From Pelomonas aquatica (GTDB taxonomy: Bacteria > Pseudomonadota > Gammaproteobacteria > Burkholderiales > Burkholderiaceae_C): 64,000 nt of DNA. The stretch is taken from positions 62,001-126,000 of the forward strand of contig NZ_JAPPUW010000002.1 of NCBI RefSeq assembly GCF_026712205.1, written 5' to 3'. Below are positions 41,684 through 50,750 of the stretch, one piece after another. Position numbers and translations under genes: made by a program. How positions within the stretch are numbered: the stretch's first letter is position 1; each line of letters starts with the position of its first letter. The notes under the pieces were generated by a model, which searched no databases, was not told the origin of the DNA, and saw only the letters and a program-made list of their open reading frames with translations.

Positions 41684-42517
41684 ATGGACGCCACGCCCTA
41701 TCTGCTCGTCCAGCTCAGCGACCCGCACATCACGCAGCCGGGCCGGCTGATCTGCGGCCGCGTCGACACCGCCGCCGCGCTGCGCCATGCCGTCGAGCGC
41801 GTGCTGCAGATCCGGCCGCGGCCCGTGGCCGTGCTGATCAGCGGCGACCTCGTCGACGCCGGCCATCCGGCCGAATATGCCCAGCTGCGCGCGCTGCTCG
41901 CGCCGCTGACCGATGCCGGCCTGCCGCTCGCGCTGCTGCCCGGCAATCACGACGCGCGCGGCCCGCTGCAGGCGGCCTTCGCCGACCTGCCCGGCGTGCA
42001 CTGCGGCGAGCCCGGCGCCGCCGCCCTGCAGTACGCGCTGGACCTGCCCGGCCCGCTACGCCTCGTCGTGCTCGACAGCCTCGTGCCCGGCCAGCCCCAG
42101 GGCGGCTTCGACGACGCGCGGCTGGACCAGGCCCGCGCGCTGCTGGCCGAGCGCCCGTCCATGCCCACCCTCGTCGCGCTGCACCACCCGCCCCACGCCA
42201 CCGGCCTGGCCGCGATGGACGCGATGGCGCTGCAGCAGGGCCTGGACGGCTTCGAGGCGCTGATCGCCGCCCACCCGCAGGTGCTGCGCGTCGTCTGCGG
42301 CCATCTGCACCGCATGACGCTGGGCCGCATCGCGCATGCGAGCGTCGTCAGCGCACCGTCCACGGCCCACCAGATCGCGCTGGAGCTCGCGCCGGACGCA
42401 CCGCTCGGCGTGGCGCTGGAGACGCCGGGCTGGCTCATCCACGCCTGGGGGCCGGGGCTGGAACCGGTCACGCATCTGGCGCAGGCGGGCAACCCCGAGG
42501 TCATCCCGGATATCTAG
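41684..42517 (+). CDS. Calcineurin-like phosphodiesterase (CpdA-like)
   Basis: A 277-residue metallophosphoesterase with all five family blocks: QLSDPHI (DxH), ISGDLVDAG (GD), LPGNHDARG (GNHD), ALHHPPH and VCGHLHRM (GHxH). The order and length match E. coli CpdA, the 3',5'-cAMP phosphodiesterase. Located right after arginase and close behind a cyclic-di-GMP enzyme; which nucleotide it acts on is not visible from sequence. No signal peptide, so cytoplasmic. Confidence 0.85.
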   Translation: MDATPYLLVQLSDPHITQPGRLICGRVDTAAALRHAVERVLQIRPRPVAVLISGDLVDAGHPAEYAQLRALLAPLTDAGLPLALLPGNHDARGPLQAAFADLPGVHCGEPGAAALQYALDLPGPLRLVVLDSLVPGQPQGGFDDARLDQARALLAERPSMPTLVALHHPPHATGLAAMDAMALQQGLDGFEALIAAHPQVLRVVCGHLHRMTLGRIAHASVVSAPSTAHQIALELAPDAPLGVALETPGWLIHAWGPGLEPVTHLAQAGNPEVIPDI

Positions 42518-42545
42518 GCGCTGGCCAAGTGCGAGGATGCGGCGC

Positions 42546-43967
42546 ATGAAGAAGCCGCCTGCCCTCCTTGCCCTCATGCTGGCCATCCAGGCCTTCGCGC
42601 AAACGCCGCAACCGCCCGGCGACACCGAGCGCTACACCCTCTTCCAGGCTCCCGTCACGCTGCTGCGCAACGCCCAGCTCTTCGACGGCAGCGGCGGTGC
42701 GCCGCGCGAGCACATGAGCGTGCTGATCCGCGACGGCCGCATCGCCGACGTGAAGCCCGATGCCGAGCTGAGGGCGCCCGCCGGCGCCCTCGTCAAGGAC
42801 CTGGCCGGCGGCGCGCTGATGCCCGGCTTCGTGCTGCTGCATGAACACCTCTTCTACCCGACCGAGCGCGGCAGCTACGGCGCCTTCTTCCAGAGCTTCC
42901 CGCTGCTCTATCTCGCCGGCGGCGTGACGACGCTGCGCACGGCCGGCAGCATGAGCCCCTATGCCGACCTCAACACCTGGAAGGACATCCGCGAAGGCCG
43001 GGCCGTCGGCCCCGACATGGACGTGACGGCGCCCTTCCTGAACGGCATCCAGGCCTTCGTCGCCCAGGTGCCGCGGCTCGCGAGCGCGGAGGACGCCGTG
43101 CGCCAGGTCGGCTACTGGGCCGACGTCGGCGCCACGTCTTACAAGGGCTATATGCACCTGACGCGCGAGCAGCTCGCCGCCATCGTCGAGGCCGCCCACG
43201 AGCGCAAGGCAAGGGTGACGGCCCACCTCTGCGCCGTCACTTATGCCGAGGCCGCCACGATGGGCATCGACAACCTGGAGCACGGCTTCTTCGCGTCCAG
43301 CGATTTCGTCGACAGCAAGCAGCCCGACGCCTGCCCGGCCGGCGACGCCGTGCCACGCTCGCTCGACGCGCTGGCCGTCGACGACCCGCGCATGGCCGCG
43401 CTGCAGCGCCGGCTGATCGACCGCAAGGTGGCGCTGACCTCCACGCTGACCGTCTTCGAGACCTTCTCCCACGGCCGCCCCATGGCCCCGGCCGCGGCGC
43501 TGGACCTGCTGATGCCGCAGCTGCGCGAGCAGTACGTGGCCCGCTACACGGCCATCCAGCGCGGCGGCCCCAATGCCTATGGCCGCGTGCTGGCCAAGGA
43601 CATGGCGTGGGAAAAGCAGTTCGCCGACGCCGGCGGCCTGCTCGTCGCCGGCACCGACCCGACCGGCTATGGCGGCGTCATCCCGGGATACTCCTCGCTG
43701 CGCCAGTTCGAGCTGCTGCGCGAGGCCGGCTTCGATGCCGCCGCCACCGTGAAGATCATGACGGCCAACGGCGCGACCTATCTCGGCCGCAGCGCCGACA
43801 TCGGCCGCATCGCGCCGGGCCTGCGCGCCGACCTGATCGCCTTCGCCGCGCCGCTGGACGCGGCCAGGCCGGCGCTGCCGGACGTGGCCTGGACGATGAA
43901 GGCCGGGCGGGCCTGGGACCGGGCCAGGATCCTGAATGCATGGAAGGGCCAGGTGGGGCTGCGTTGA
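42546..43967 (+). CDS. Secreted amidohydrolase-family metal hydrolase
   Basis: A 473-residue protein with a Sec signal peptide (residues ~1-18, LLALMLAIQAFAQ). The metal-binding HxH is LHEHLF near residue 99; later AHLCAVTY, DNLEHGFF and AGTDPTGYGG carry the remaining His/Asp ligands. ATVKIMTANGATYLG and the following GLRADLIAF are typical of imidazolonepropionase-like and Xaa-Pro dipeptidase-type amidohydrolases, often acting on peptides or lactones in the periplasm. The substrate is unknown. Lies 28 bases after the phosphodiesterase gene. Confidence 0.82.
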   Translation: MKKPPALLALMLAIQAFAQTPQPPGDTERYTLFQAPVTLLRNAQLFDGSGGAPREHMSVLIRDGRIADVKPDAELRAPAGALVKDLAGGALMPGFVLLHEHLFYPTERGSYGAFFQSFPLLYLAGGVTTLRTAGSMSPYADLNTWKDIREGRAVGPDMDVTAPFLNGIQAFVAQVPRLASAEDAVRQVGYWADVGATSYKGYMHLTREQLAAIVEAAHERKARVTAHLCAVTYAEAATMGIDNLEHGFFASSDFVDSKQPDACPAGDAVPRSLDALAVDDPRMAALQRRLIDRKVALTSTLTVFETFSHGRPMAPAAALDLLMPQLREQYVARYTAIQRGGPNAYGRVLAKDMAWEKQFADAGGLLVAGTDPTGYGGVIPGYSSLRQFELLREAGFDAAATVKIMTANGATYLGRSADIGRIAPGLRADLIAFAAPLDAARPALPDVAWTMKAGRAWDRARILNAWKGQVGLR

Positions 43968-44005
43968 CGGCGGAATAAAGCCCGCCCTGCCAGGGTAGTG
44001 CTGGC

Positions 44006-44374
44006 ATGGACAAGACCTTCGCCCTGCTCGCCCTGCTCGCCGCACAGGCGGCCGCGGCCGCGCCCGACCCGGCCCGCGGCCAGGCCATCTACCAGGCCCG
44101 CTGCACCGCCTGCCACTCGCCGGACTTCAACGGCGTCGGCCCCGCCCACCGCGGCGTGTTCGGGCGGCTGGCGGGCACGGCCAAGGGCTATGCCGGCTAC
44201 TCGGCCGCGCTGAAGAAATCGGGCCTCAGGTGGAACGAGGCCAACCTCGACCGCTGGCTGGCCGACCCCGAGACCCTGGTGCCCGGCCAGGCCATGGGCA
44301 TCAGCCTGGCCGACGCGGGTGAGCGCGCCGACGTCATCGCCTTCCTGAAGACGCTGGCCAACGCAAAAGACTAG
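44006..44374 (+). CDS. Class I cytochrome c, periplasmic
   Basis: A 122-residue protein with a signal peptide (residues ~1-18). The haem motif CTACH is near residues 33-37 and the likely axial Met is in PGQAMGISL near 97. GVGPAHRGVFGRLAG, YSAALKKSGLRWNEANLDRWL and VIAFLKTL follow the small soluble cytochrome c2/c550 pattern. It acts as an electron carrier. Its stop overlaps that of the convergent metalloprotease gene by four bases. Confidence 0.9.
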   Translation: MDKTFALLALLAAQAAAAAPDPARGQAIYQARCTACHSPDFNGVGPAHRGVFGRLAGTAKGYAGYSAALKKSGLRWNEANLDRWLADPETLVPGQAMGISLADAGERADVIAFLKTLANAKD

Positions 44375-45366
44375 GCGCGCCGCCCCCGGCGAGCCGCGAA
44401 CAGCGCCGCGAAGGCCCCCAGCACCAGCGCCAGCGAGCCGGGCTCGGGCACCTTGGTCAGGTTGTAGCCCATGGCGTCCAGCGCAACGACTTCCGGTGAA
44501 TACCGGTTCAGCGTCGGATGCGACCCCGGCGTAGCGTAGGCATCCTGCACCTGCGGTACGGCACCGGTCGGCAGCGGGTTGCTGGCCCAGTCGCCGTAGT
44601 CGGCACCGTCACTGCAGTTGTGGAACTGGGCCAGCTTCGTGCTGCCGTCCAGCGAGAAGTAGGCGGCCGGCTCGCCGCCGCAGGCGTGAGGCGCATAGGT
44701 GCGGTTGCCGGCAGCGTCGTAGCGGAACAGATCCTCCGTCGCGGGGTCCGCGAAGAATCCCGTCTGACCCACGTCCGAACCCAGGCCCAGCACCTCGTCG
44801 ATCTCGTGCTCGACAACCGCCAGCAGGCTGTATTGGCCGGTGGTGCCGGGACTGCCCACGTCGGTCAGATGCGTGTTCACGGTGATGGTGCCGTCCAGGC
44901 CACCGGGCGTGGCGACCGAGAAGCCGAGCGCCTTGAGGTTGGCGGCTTTAACAATGACGAAATTGCTGCCCGTCACGGGATTGGTCGCCCCGCCGGGGAG
45001 ATGAGCCAGGGCCGTGGTGTCTGTGGCATCGCCTGAACTGCCGGCGATCAGGCTGTTGATGAAATTCTGGTAGCGGGCCTGGAAGACGTAGGACGAACTC
45101 CCGCCGAGGCCGCCGCCCTCCTGGAACTTGATCGATACATTGATCGGGTTCGTGAAGACGTTGTCGTAGAAACTGGCCGCCGAATTGATGACCGCTTCGA
45201 TGGCGGCCGCATTGGCATCGCCGGTGATGGTCGTATCGAAGATCGGCGTGATCACCAGGTTGGCATGCGCCGGCAGGGCCCAGGTCAACGCGACGGCCGA
45301 CACCGCGGCGGACAGGGCGGCCCGGATGCCGGTCGAGGCGGAAAAAGGCTTGCGGTTGCGGTTCAT
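44371..45366 (-). CDS. PEP-CTERM-anchored metalloprotease-like protein with HEIDE motif
   Basis: A 331-residue exported protein. The signal peptide spans residues ~1-35. The C-terminus is a PEP-CTERM sorting signal: VPEPGSLALVLGAFAALF then RRGRR, recognised by an exosortase. The central VVEHEIDEVLGLGSD has HE but the second His of the zincin HExxH is Glu; this variant is known in a family called metalloproteases from PEP-CTERM organisms. Two Cys (HACGG and HNCSD) could form a disulfide. Proteolytic activity is unproven. It is probably surface-bound or secreted. Confidence 0.8.
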   Translation of the reverse strand: MNRNRKPFSASTGIRAALSAAVSAVALTWALPAHANLVITPIFDTTITGDANAAAIEAVINSAASFYDNVFTNPINVSIKFQEGGGLGGSSSYVFQARYQNFINSLIAGSSGDATDTTALAHLPGGATNPVTGSNFVIVKAANLKALGFSVATPGGLDGTITVNTHLTDVGSPGTTGQYSLLAVVEHEIDEVLGLGSDVGQTGFFADPATEDLFRYDAAGNRTYAPHACGGEPAAYFSLDGSTKLAQFHNCSDGADYGDWASNPLPTGAVPQVQDAYATPGSHPTLNRYSPEVVALDAMGYNLTKVPEPGSLALVLGAFAALFAARRGRRA

Positions 45367-45681
45367 GAAATCCCTCCACGCCGGTGGCTGTGTTGTTCAA
45401 ATGCGGATCGACCCCGGCCCCGGTGCCCGACCGGCAGGCCTGGGCCACCGCCCAACGCTCGCGGCACGTGACAAGCAAGAAGCAATCCCGGCTCATTGCC
45501 ATTTCGCTTTTCCCGTTGGGGGACAGTGACTTGGCGCCCATGCCGGCGGGATCGGGGCGCGCCGGCCGCGCCGCCGTGTAAACCAAACCGACGTTTGCCG
45601 CCACCGCCTGCCAAGGCCGGGAATAAAACCCGGCGCGCGCCGGTAGAGCAGCAGGTCACCACTTCCCTCGCGAGGGCGACC
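45367..45681. other. Intergenic region between divergent genes
   Basis: A 315-bp gap between the PEP-CTERM gene (leftward) and the phosphoesterase operon (rightward). It must hold both promoters, but I could not identify convincing -35/-10 or -24/-12 elements. GC-rich inverted repeats occur near 45556-45572 (GGCGCGCCGGCCGCGCC) and 45631-45650. A frame upstream of the phosphoesterase lacks coding character. Confidence 0.4.
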
Positions 45682-46554
45682 ATGCACAGACGCGACTTCC
45701 TCCACCTCGCCGGCCTCGGCGGCGGCGCCATCTTCTCGGCCGGCCTGGCCGGCTGCGCGGCGACCGGGCGGCGCCAGGACGGGTTCTATTTCGTGCAGCT
45801 GTCCGACACGCACTGGGGCTTCCAGGGCGCGCCCAACCCCGATGCGCGCGGCACGCTGCCCAAGGCGGTCGCGGCCGTCAACGCCCTGCCCCAGGCGCCC
45901 GACTTCATCGTCTTCACCGGCGACCTGACCCACACCACGGACGACCCCGCCGAGCGCCGCCGCCGCATGGCCGAGTTCAAGCAGGTCGTCGGCGAGCTCA
46001 AGGTCAAGACCGTGCGCTTCATGCCCGGCGAGCACGACGCCGCGCTGGACCGCGGCGCCGCCTTCAAGGAAATGTTCGGCGACACCTGGTACCGCTTCGA
46101 CCACAAGGGCGTGCACTTCATCGCGCTGGACAACGTGTCCGACCGCGGCACGACGCTCGGCGCCGAGCAGCTCGGCTGGCTGCAGGCCGAGCTGGCCAGG
46201 CTGGACCGCGACGCGCCCCTCGTCGTGCTGGCCCACCGGCCGCTGTTCCCGCTGGTGCCCAAGTGGGACTGGCACACCCGCGACGGCGACCAGGCCCTGG
46301 CCCTCTTGATGCCGCACAGGAACGTCACCGTCTTCTACGGCCACATCCACCAGGAGCACCACCAGATGACGGGCCACATCGCCCACCATTCGGCACGCTC
46401 GCTGATGTTCCCGCTGCCCGCGCCCGGCACGGCCGAGAAGCCGCTGCCCGTGGCCTGGGACCCGGCCGCGCCCTACCGCGGCCTGGGCTGGCGCGAGGTC
46501 GAGGCCGGCGGCAGGGACGTGGAGCGCATCGAGCATGGAGTCTCTGCAGCATGA
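45682..46554 (+). CDS. Tat-exported calcineurin-like metallophosphoesterase
   Basis: A 290-residue protein with a twin-arginine start (HRRDFLHLAGLGGGAIF) and a lipobox-like LAGC (residues ~21-24), so probably exported folded and possibly lipid-anchored. Metallophosphoesterase blocks: VQLSDTHWG, FTGDLTH, a changed GEHD in place of GNHD (MPGEHDAAL), LAHRPL and YGHIHQEHH. The Asn to Glu change in the third block replaces a metal ligand. First gene of a four-gene operon with cupredoxin, ECF sigma and anti-sigma; overlaps the cupredoxin gene by four bases. Confidence 0.83.
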   Translation: MHRRDFLHLAGLGGGAIFSAGLAGCAATGRRQDGFYFVQLSDTHWGFQGAPNPDARGTLPKAVAAVNALPQAPDFIVFTGDLTHTTDDPAERRRRMAEFKQVVGELKVKTVRFMPGEHDAALDRGAAFKEMFGDTWYRFDHKGVHFIALDNVSDRGTTLGAEQLGWLQAELARLDRDAPLVVLAHRPLFPLVPKWDWHTRDGDQALALLMPHRNVTVFYGHIHQEHHQMTGHIAHHSARSLMFPLPAPGTAEKPLPVAWDPAAPYRGLGWREVEAGGRDVERIEHGVSAA

Positions 46555-46883
46555 GGCGCCGACAGCTCTTGCTGCTCGCAGCCGTGGGCATGGGCGCGCG
46601 AGCCCAGGCGCCGCGCGAGATCGAGATCACGGCCCAGCGCTTCAGGTTCACGCCCAACGTGATCCCGCTGAAGGCCGGCGAGCCGGTCGTGCTGCTGATA
46701 CGCTCGCTCGACTTCGCGCACGGCTTCTTCGTGCCCGACCTCAAGCTGCGTACCGACCTCATGCCCGGCCGCGTCACCCGCCTCGCCCTCACACCCCAGG
46801 TCGCTGGACAGCTCGCCTTCCTGTGCGACAGCTTCTGCGGCGACGGACACGAGGGCATGGATGGTCACTTCATCGTGACATGA
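46551..46883 (+). CDS. Small exported CuA-type cupredoxin
   Basis: A 110-residue protein with a short signal peptide (residues ~1-19). The copper-site pattern matches the CuA domain of cytochrome oxidase subunit II: a His in DFAHGFF, then CDSFCGDGHEGM, giving C-x3-C-x3-H-x2-M. FRFTPNVIPLKAGEPVVL is the cupredoxin strand. It may bind one or two copper ions and carry electrons or handle copper in the periplasm. Overlaps both neighbours by ATGA, so it is obligately co-expressed with the sigma factor. Confidence 0.85.
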   Translation: MRRRQLLLLAAVGMGARAQAPREIEITAQRFRFTPNVIPLKAGEPVVLLIRSLDFAHGFFVPDLKLRTDLMPGRVTRLALTPQVAGQLAFLCDSFCGDGHEGMDGHFIVT

Positions 46884-47410
46884 CCGACGCGCGCCGCTTC
46901 GAGGCCACCGTGCTACCGCTGCTGGACGCGGCACACAACCTCGCGCGCTGGCTGCTGCGCGACGCGGCCGCGGCCGAGGACGCGGTGCAGGAAGCCGCGC
47001 TGCGCGCTTTCCGCTACTTCGCCGCGCTGCGCGCCAACGAGGACGCCCGGCCCTGGTTCCTTGGCATCGTGCGCAATGCCTGCTTCACGGCGCTGGCCCG
47101 CGAGCGCGGCCGGGCCGACGTGGCGCTGCTGGACGAGGACGGCTGGGAGCAGCTCGAAGCCCGCTCGCCCAGCCCCTTGCCCGACCCGCTCGCGGCCCTG
47201 GGCGCGCGGCGCGAGCAGGTGCTCGTGGACGCCGCCCTGCGCCAGCTGACTCCGCCGATGCGCGAGGTCATCGTGCTGCGCGAACTCGAAGGCCTGGACT
47301 ACCGCGACATCGCCTACATCGCCGGCATCCCCATCGGCACCGTGATGTCGCGGCTGTCGCGCGCCCGCGCCCAACTCAAACGCGAGCTGCAACTCGCAGG
47401 TCTGCCCTGA
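46880..47410 (+). CDS. ECF-type RNA polymerase sigma factor
   Basis: A 176-residue sigma-70 factor. Region 2 has AHNLARWLLRDAAAAEDAVQ and EAALRAFRYF (DNA melting helix); region 4 has LRQLTPPMREVIVLRELEGL and YRDIAYIAGIPIGTVMSRLS with the -35 recognition helix. The position in an operon with an anti-sigma and exported copper protein suggests control of an envelope or redox response. Its stop shares a base with the anti-sigma start (TGATG). Confidence 0.9.
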   Translation: MTDARRFEATVLPLLDAAHNLARWLLRDAAAAEDAVQEAALRAFRYFAALRANEDARPWFLGIVRNACFTALARERGRADVALLDEDGWEQLEARSPSPLPDPLAALGARREQVLVDAALRQLTPPMREVIVLRELEGLDYRDIAYIAGIPIGTVMSRLSRARAQLKRELQLAGLP

Positions 47411-48090
47411 TGAACGACGACGACCTCACCCGCCTGCTGCAGCAGCACGCCAGCCGCCACCCGGCCGGCGAGGGCCTGCGCGCCAAGCTGCGCACGCAGC
47501 TGACGCTGCAGGCCGCCGCGCAGGAGCAGCCACGCCCGAGGCCGGGTTGGCGCGAACGACTCGCTGCGTTGACACGCATCCACCCGGCCTTCGCCGGCGC
47601 CGGTGGCCTCGTCGCCGGTGTCGCGCTGACGCTGGCGGCCGTGCTCGTCGCGCCGCGGCTGATGCCCGACGGCCAGTTGCCCGACGAACTCGTCGCCGCC
47701 CATGTGCGCGCGCTGCAGGTGGGGCCGCTCTACGAGGTCGCCTCCAGCGACCGCCACACGGTCAAGCCCTGGTTCCAGGGCCGGCTGGACTACGCGCCCA
47801 CCGTGCTCGACGCGCCGCTGCGCGAGCAGGGCTTCGCGCTGCTCGGCGGGCGCGTGCAGGCCCTGCAGGGCCGGCCCACGGCGGTGCTGGCCTACCAGGT
47901 GCGGCTGCACAAGATAGCCCTCTACCAATGGCCGGCCGAGCGCGGCACGGCGCCCGAGAAGCTGCAGCGCCGCGGCTTCAACCTCGTGCGCTGGAGCGAC
48001 GGCGCGATGCAGTTCTGGGCCGTGTCGGACCTGGACGGCGCCGAGCTGGAGCGTTTTGCCGCCGCCTGGCGCAAGGCTCAGAACCTGTAG
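47410..48090 (+). CDS. Transmembrane anti-sigma factor
   Basis: A 226-residue protein with a short cytoplasmic N-terminus (DDDLTRLLQQHASRHPAGEG), one membrane helix (residues ~62-82, GAGGLVAGVALTLAAVLVA) and a periplasmic domain of ~140 residues (VKPWFQGRLDYAPTV, FALLGGRVQALQGRPTAVLAY). This is the layout of anti-sigma factors that lack the ZAS zinc motif. The GGRVxxLxGRPxAVLxYxxxxHxI pattern is typical of this family. It sequesters the preceding sigma factor. The 3' end overlaps the convergent receptor gene by 13 bases. Confidence 0.85.
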   Translation: MNDDDLTRLLQQHASRHPAGEGLRAKLRTQLTLQAAAQEQPRPRPGWRERLAALTRIHPAFAGAGGLVAGVALTLAAVLVAPRLMPDGQLPDELVAAHVRALQVGPLYEVASSDRHTVKPWFQGRLDYAPTVLDAPLREQGFALLGGRVQALQGRPTAVLAYQVRLHKIALYQWPAERGTAPEKLQRRGFNLVRWSDGAMQFWAVSDLDGAELERFAAAWRKAQNL

Positions 48091-50750
48091 CTCAGGCCCA
48101 GCGTCAGGTAGCGGCCGACGGCGCCCTCCTGGTGCAGCGACGGGTTGTAGTGCGCACCGCCCGACGACACGCCGCCACCCGTGGAGCCCGACGCGAACGC
48201 GTCGATGGGCGCGGCGCGGTCGAACAGATTGGCCACCGACGCACGCAGGCTGAAGCGCTCGCTGACCTGCCAGCTGCCGCTGAGGTTGACCGTCGTGAAC
48301 GAGGGCACGCGGCACAGCGGCGAGCCGCCGGCCGGCAACCCATTGGGGAAGATCGTCGACAGCGCCGAGGCGCAGTCCGGCAGGTTGTAGCTGGCGTCTT
48401 CCACGCGCATGCCGCTGGTGTAGTTCAGCGTGCCGGTCAGCTCCACGGGGCCGCGCGCCCAGGTCAGCGCCAGCGCGCCACGCTCGCGCGGCGTGCCGGT
48501 GTTGGTGGACACGAAGCTCGGCCCATGCGTGCCCGCCAGCTCGTAGACCTGGCCCGGGCCGCGGTCGATGGTGTAGCGGATCATGTGCGTCCACTGCAGC
48601 TGCGGCGTGAACCGGCCCCAGGCGCCGCCGTCGAGCTTGAGGCGCAGGTCCAGGTCCAGGCCGCTGCTGCGGGCGCTGCCCAGGTTGATGAAGGGGTAGG
48701 TGCCGTAGAGGATGGTGTCGTCCGGCCCGGTGGGCGCGGCGTTGGCCGTCGTCGGGCTGTGCACGCGGTAGAGCCTGGTGCCGTAGGCATCGGGCGTGTC
48801 GATCTGGTACTGGCCGAACAGACCCACCGACACGATCTGGTTGCTGATCTTGACGTCGTAGTAGTCCAGCGACAGGTTGAAGGCCGGCCCCGGTTCGAAC
48901 ACCAGGCCCAGCGTGTAGCTCTTGCTCTTTTCGGGGCGCAGATCCTTGCCCGGCAACTGCAGCTGGGTGCCGCCCACGTAGATGTCGCAGGGCTGGCCGG
49001 GCTTGACGACGGCGCACAGCGCCGTGTCCAGCAGCGGCGGCAGATAGCCGGCGCTGGAGCCCGAGATGCCGATCTCGACCGGGTTGGGCGCGCGGAAGCC
49101 GCCGGCATAGGTGCCGCGTAGCGTCAGCTCGCGCAACGGCAGGAACTTGAAGCCGAGCTTGGGCGTCGTCGACGAGCCATAGGTGTCGTAGTGGTCCACG
49201 CGCGCGGCGGCGTCCACCTCCAGCTGCCTGGTCAGCGGCGCGGCCAGCTCGACGTAGGCCGCCGAAATGGTCTGCTTGCCGACGCCGAAGGCGTAGATGT
49301 TGCTGGCCTGCAAGCCGCTGGCGAAGCCATCGGGGAAGCGCTCGTCCAGCGAGCGCTTCGTGAACTCGAGGCCGGTGCCCAGCGCGAGGTTGCCGCCGGC
49401 CAGCTTCATCAGGTCGCGGCTGGCGCGCAGCGACACGAAGTTCAGCGTGTTCGACGACGTGGAGCGCCCCTCGGGCGTCAGGCTGGCCAGCACGTCGGCG
49501 GGGTTGTTGGCGCCGATGACGTATTTGCCGCTGTTCAGCGCCGCCTGCAACGCCGGCAGGCTGATGAAGTTGCGCATCGTCAGCTCGGTGGCCACGCGGG
49601 TCAGGCCGAGCGCCGCCTGCACGTCCCAGCCGGCCCAGCCGCCGGAGAGCTCGGCGACGAAGCGGGTCGAGCGCGTGGCGGTGCGCGAGCGCTGCGCCGG
49701 CAGGTCGGCGAAGGTCTGGTCCACCGGGTTGCCGCTGACGGGGTCGATGACGTTGCTGCCGTTCAGCGCCGTCGGCGTGGGCAGCGGGTGGTCGGGACCG
49801 AAGGCGAAGGTCGTGATGCCCCCCTTGGGCGACACGCCGTTGAGCAGGCCCACCTGCGTGGCCGAGCTGCCCAGCACCGAGCCGGCCAGCGACAGCGTCC
49901 AGTCCTGCGGCAGCAGCGCCGTGAGCTTGCCGAGCAGGCTGTAATTGCGCGTCTGCGGCGACACCTGCAGCTCGGGGTTGGCCGTGAGGCCCAGGTTCTG
50001 GCCGCCGTAGCGCGTCCAGTCCGAGCCGCCCAGGGCCGGCCGGTCGCTGAGCAGGATGGGCTGCTGGCGGCGCGCGCTGGCGGCCACATAGCCGGCCATG
50101 CCGTCGCGGTCCAGGTCGCCGAAGCCGCGTGCGCCCGAGAGCTTGACCGAGCGGCCATCGCCCCGGCTGGCGCTGCCCACCTCGGCATGCAGCGCCCCGC
50201 CCTGCTGGCTGCGCTTGAGGATGACGTTGACGACGCCGGCCATCGCGTCGGAGCCGTAGATGGCCGAGGCGCCGTCCTTCAGCACCTCGACGCGCTCGAC
50301 CGCGTCCACCGGGATGGAGGCGATGTCGACGAAATCGCGCTGGCCGTCGTCGGGCAGCGGGTAAGGGGCCATGCGGTGGCCGTCGATCAGCACCAGCGTC
50401 GCGCCGACCGTCATGCCGCGCAGCGAGATGCCCGAACCGCCGGCCCCGAAGGCGCCCGGCGTGGCCTGGCCCAGCGAGCCCATGTTGTTGGCCGACAGAT
50501 GCTGCAGCACCTCGCCCAGCGTGCTGTAGCCGCTGCGCGCGATGTCATCCGCCGTGAGCTTCTGCACCGGGCTGGGCGTCTCGCCGTCGCTGCGGCGGAT
50601 GTTGGAGCCGGTGACGACCACGCGGGCCAGCGCCGCCTTGTCACCCTCGCCCGCCGCGCCGTCCCCGGTGGCCGACTGGGCCCACAGCGCCGGGGCAAAG
50701 CAGGACAGCAGGGCCGCGGCGAGCGGCAGCAGGGGCGAGCGGACGGGCAT
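48078..50750 (-). CDS. TonB-dependent outer membrane receptor
   Basis: An 890-residue outer membrane receptor. The signal peptide is residues ~1-25 (LAAALLSCFAPALWA). The TonB-box-like stretch precedes ARVVVTGSNIRRSDGETPSP, then the plug domain (VEVLKDGASAIYGSDAMAGV near residues 150-170). The remaining ~700 residues form a 22-strand barrel, ending with the aromatic YLTLGLSYRF. Plug features (VVVTGSNIRR) match receptors for organic substrates such as sugars or peptides rather than classical siderophores; no ligand can be named. The start at 50750 was chosen for the signal peptide; the frame extends further upstream as a shadow. Confidence 0.88.
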   Translation of the reverse strand: MPVRSPLLPLAAALLSCFAPALWAQSATGDGAAGEGDKAALARVVVTGSNIRRSDGETPSPVQKLTADDIARSGYSTLGEVLQHLSANNMGSLGQATPGAFGAGGSGISLRGMTVGATLVLIDGHRMAPYPLPDDGQRDFVDIASIPVDAVERVEVLKDGASAIYGSDAMAGVVNVILKRSQQGGALHAEVGSASRGDGRSVKLSGARGFGDLDRDGMAGYVAASARRQQPILLSDRPALGGSDWTRYGGQNLGLTANPELQVSPQTRNYSLLGKLTALLPQDWTLSLAGSVLGSSATQVGLLNGVSPKGGITTFAFGPDHPLPTPTALNGSNVIDPVSGNPVDQTFADLPAQRSRTATRSTRFVAELSGGWAGWDVQAALGLTRVATELTMRNFISLPALQAALNSGKYVIGANNPADVLASLTPEGRSTSSNTLNFVSLRASRDLMKLAGGNLALGTGLEFTKRSLDERFPDGFASGLQASNIYAFGVGKQTISAAYVELAAPLTRQLEVDAAARVDHYDTYGSSTTPKLGFKFLPLRELTLRGTYAGGFRAPNPVEIGISGSSAGYLPPLLDTALCAVVKPGQPCDIYVGGTQLQLPGKDLRPEKSKSYTLGLVFEPGPAFNLSLDYYDVKISNQIVSVGLFGQYQIDTPDAYGTRLYRVHSPTTANAAPTGPDDTILYGTYPFINLGSARSSGLDLDLRLKLDGGAWGRFTPQLQWTHMIRYTIDRGPGQVYELAGTHGPSFVSTNTGTPRERGALALTWARGPVELTGTLNYTSGMRVEDASYNLPDCASALSTIFPNGLPAGGSPLCRVPSFTTVNLSGSWQVSERFSLRASVANLFDRAAPIDAFASGSTGGGVSSGGAHYNPSLHQEGAVGRYLTLGLSYRF

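Noticed and set aside
45400-45480. Sigma-54 promoter for the PEP-CTERM gene
   Set aside because: A TGGC...TGC pair exists, but the spacing between GG and GC is one base short of consensus.
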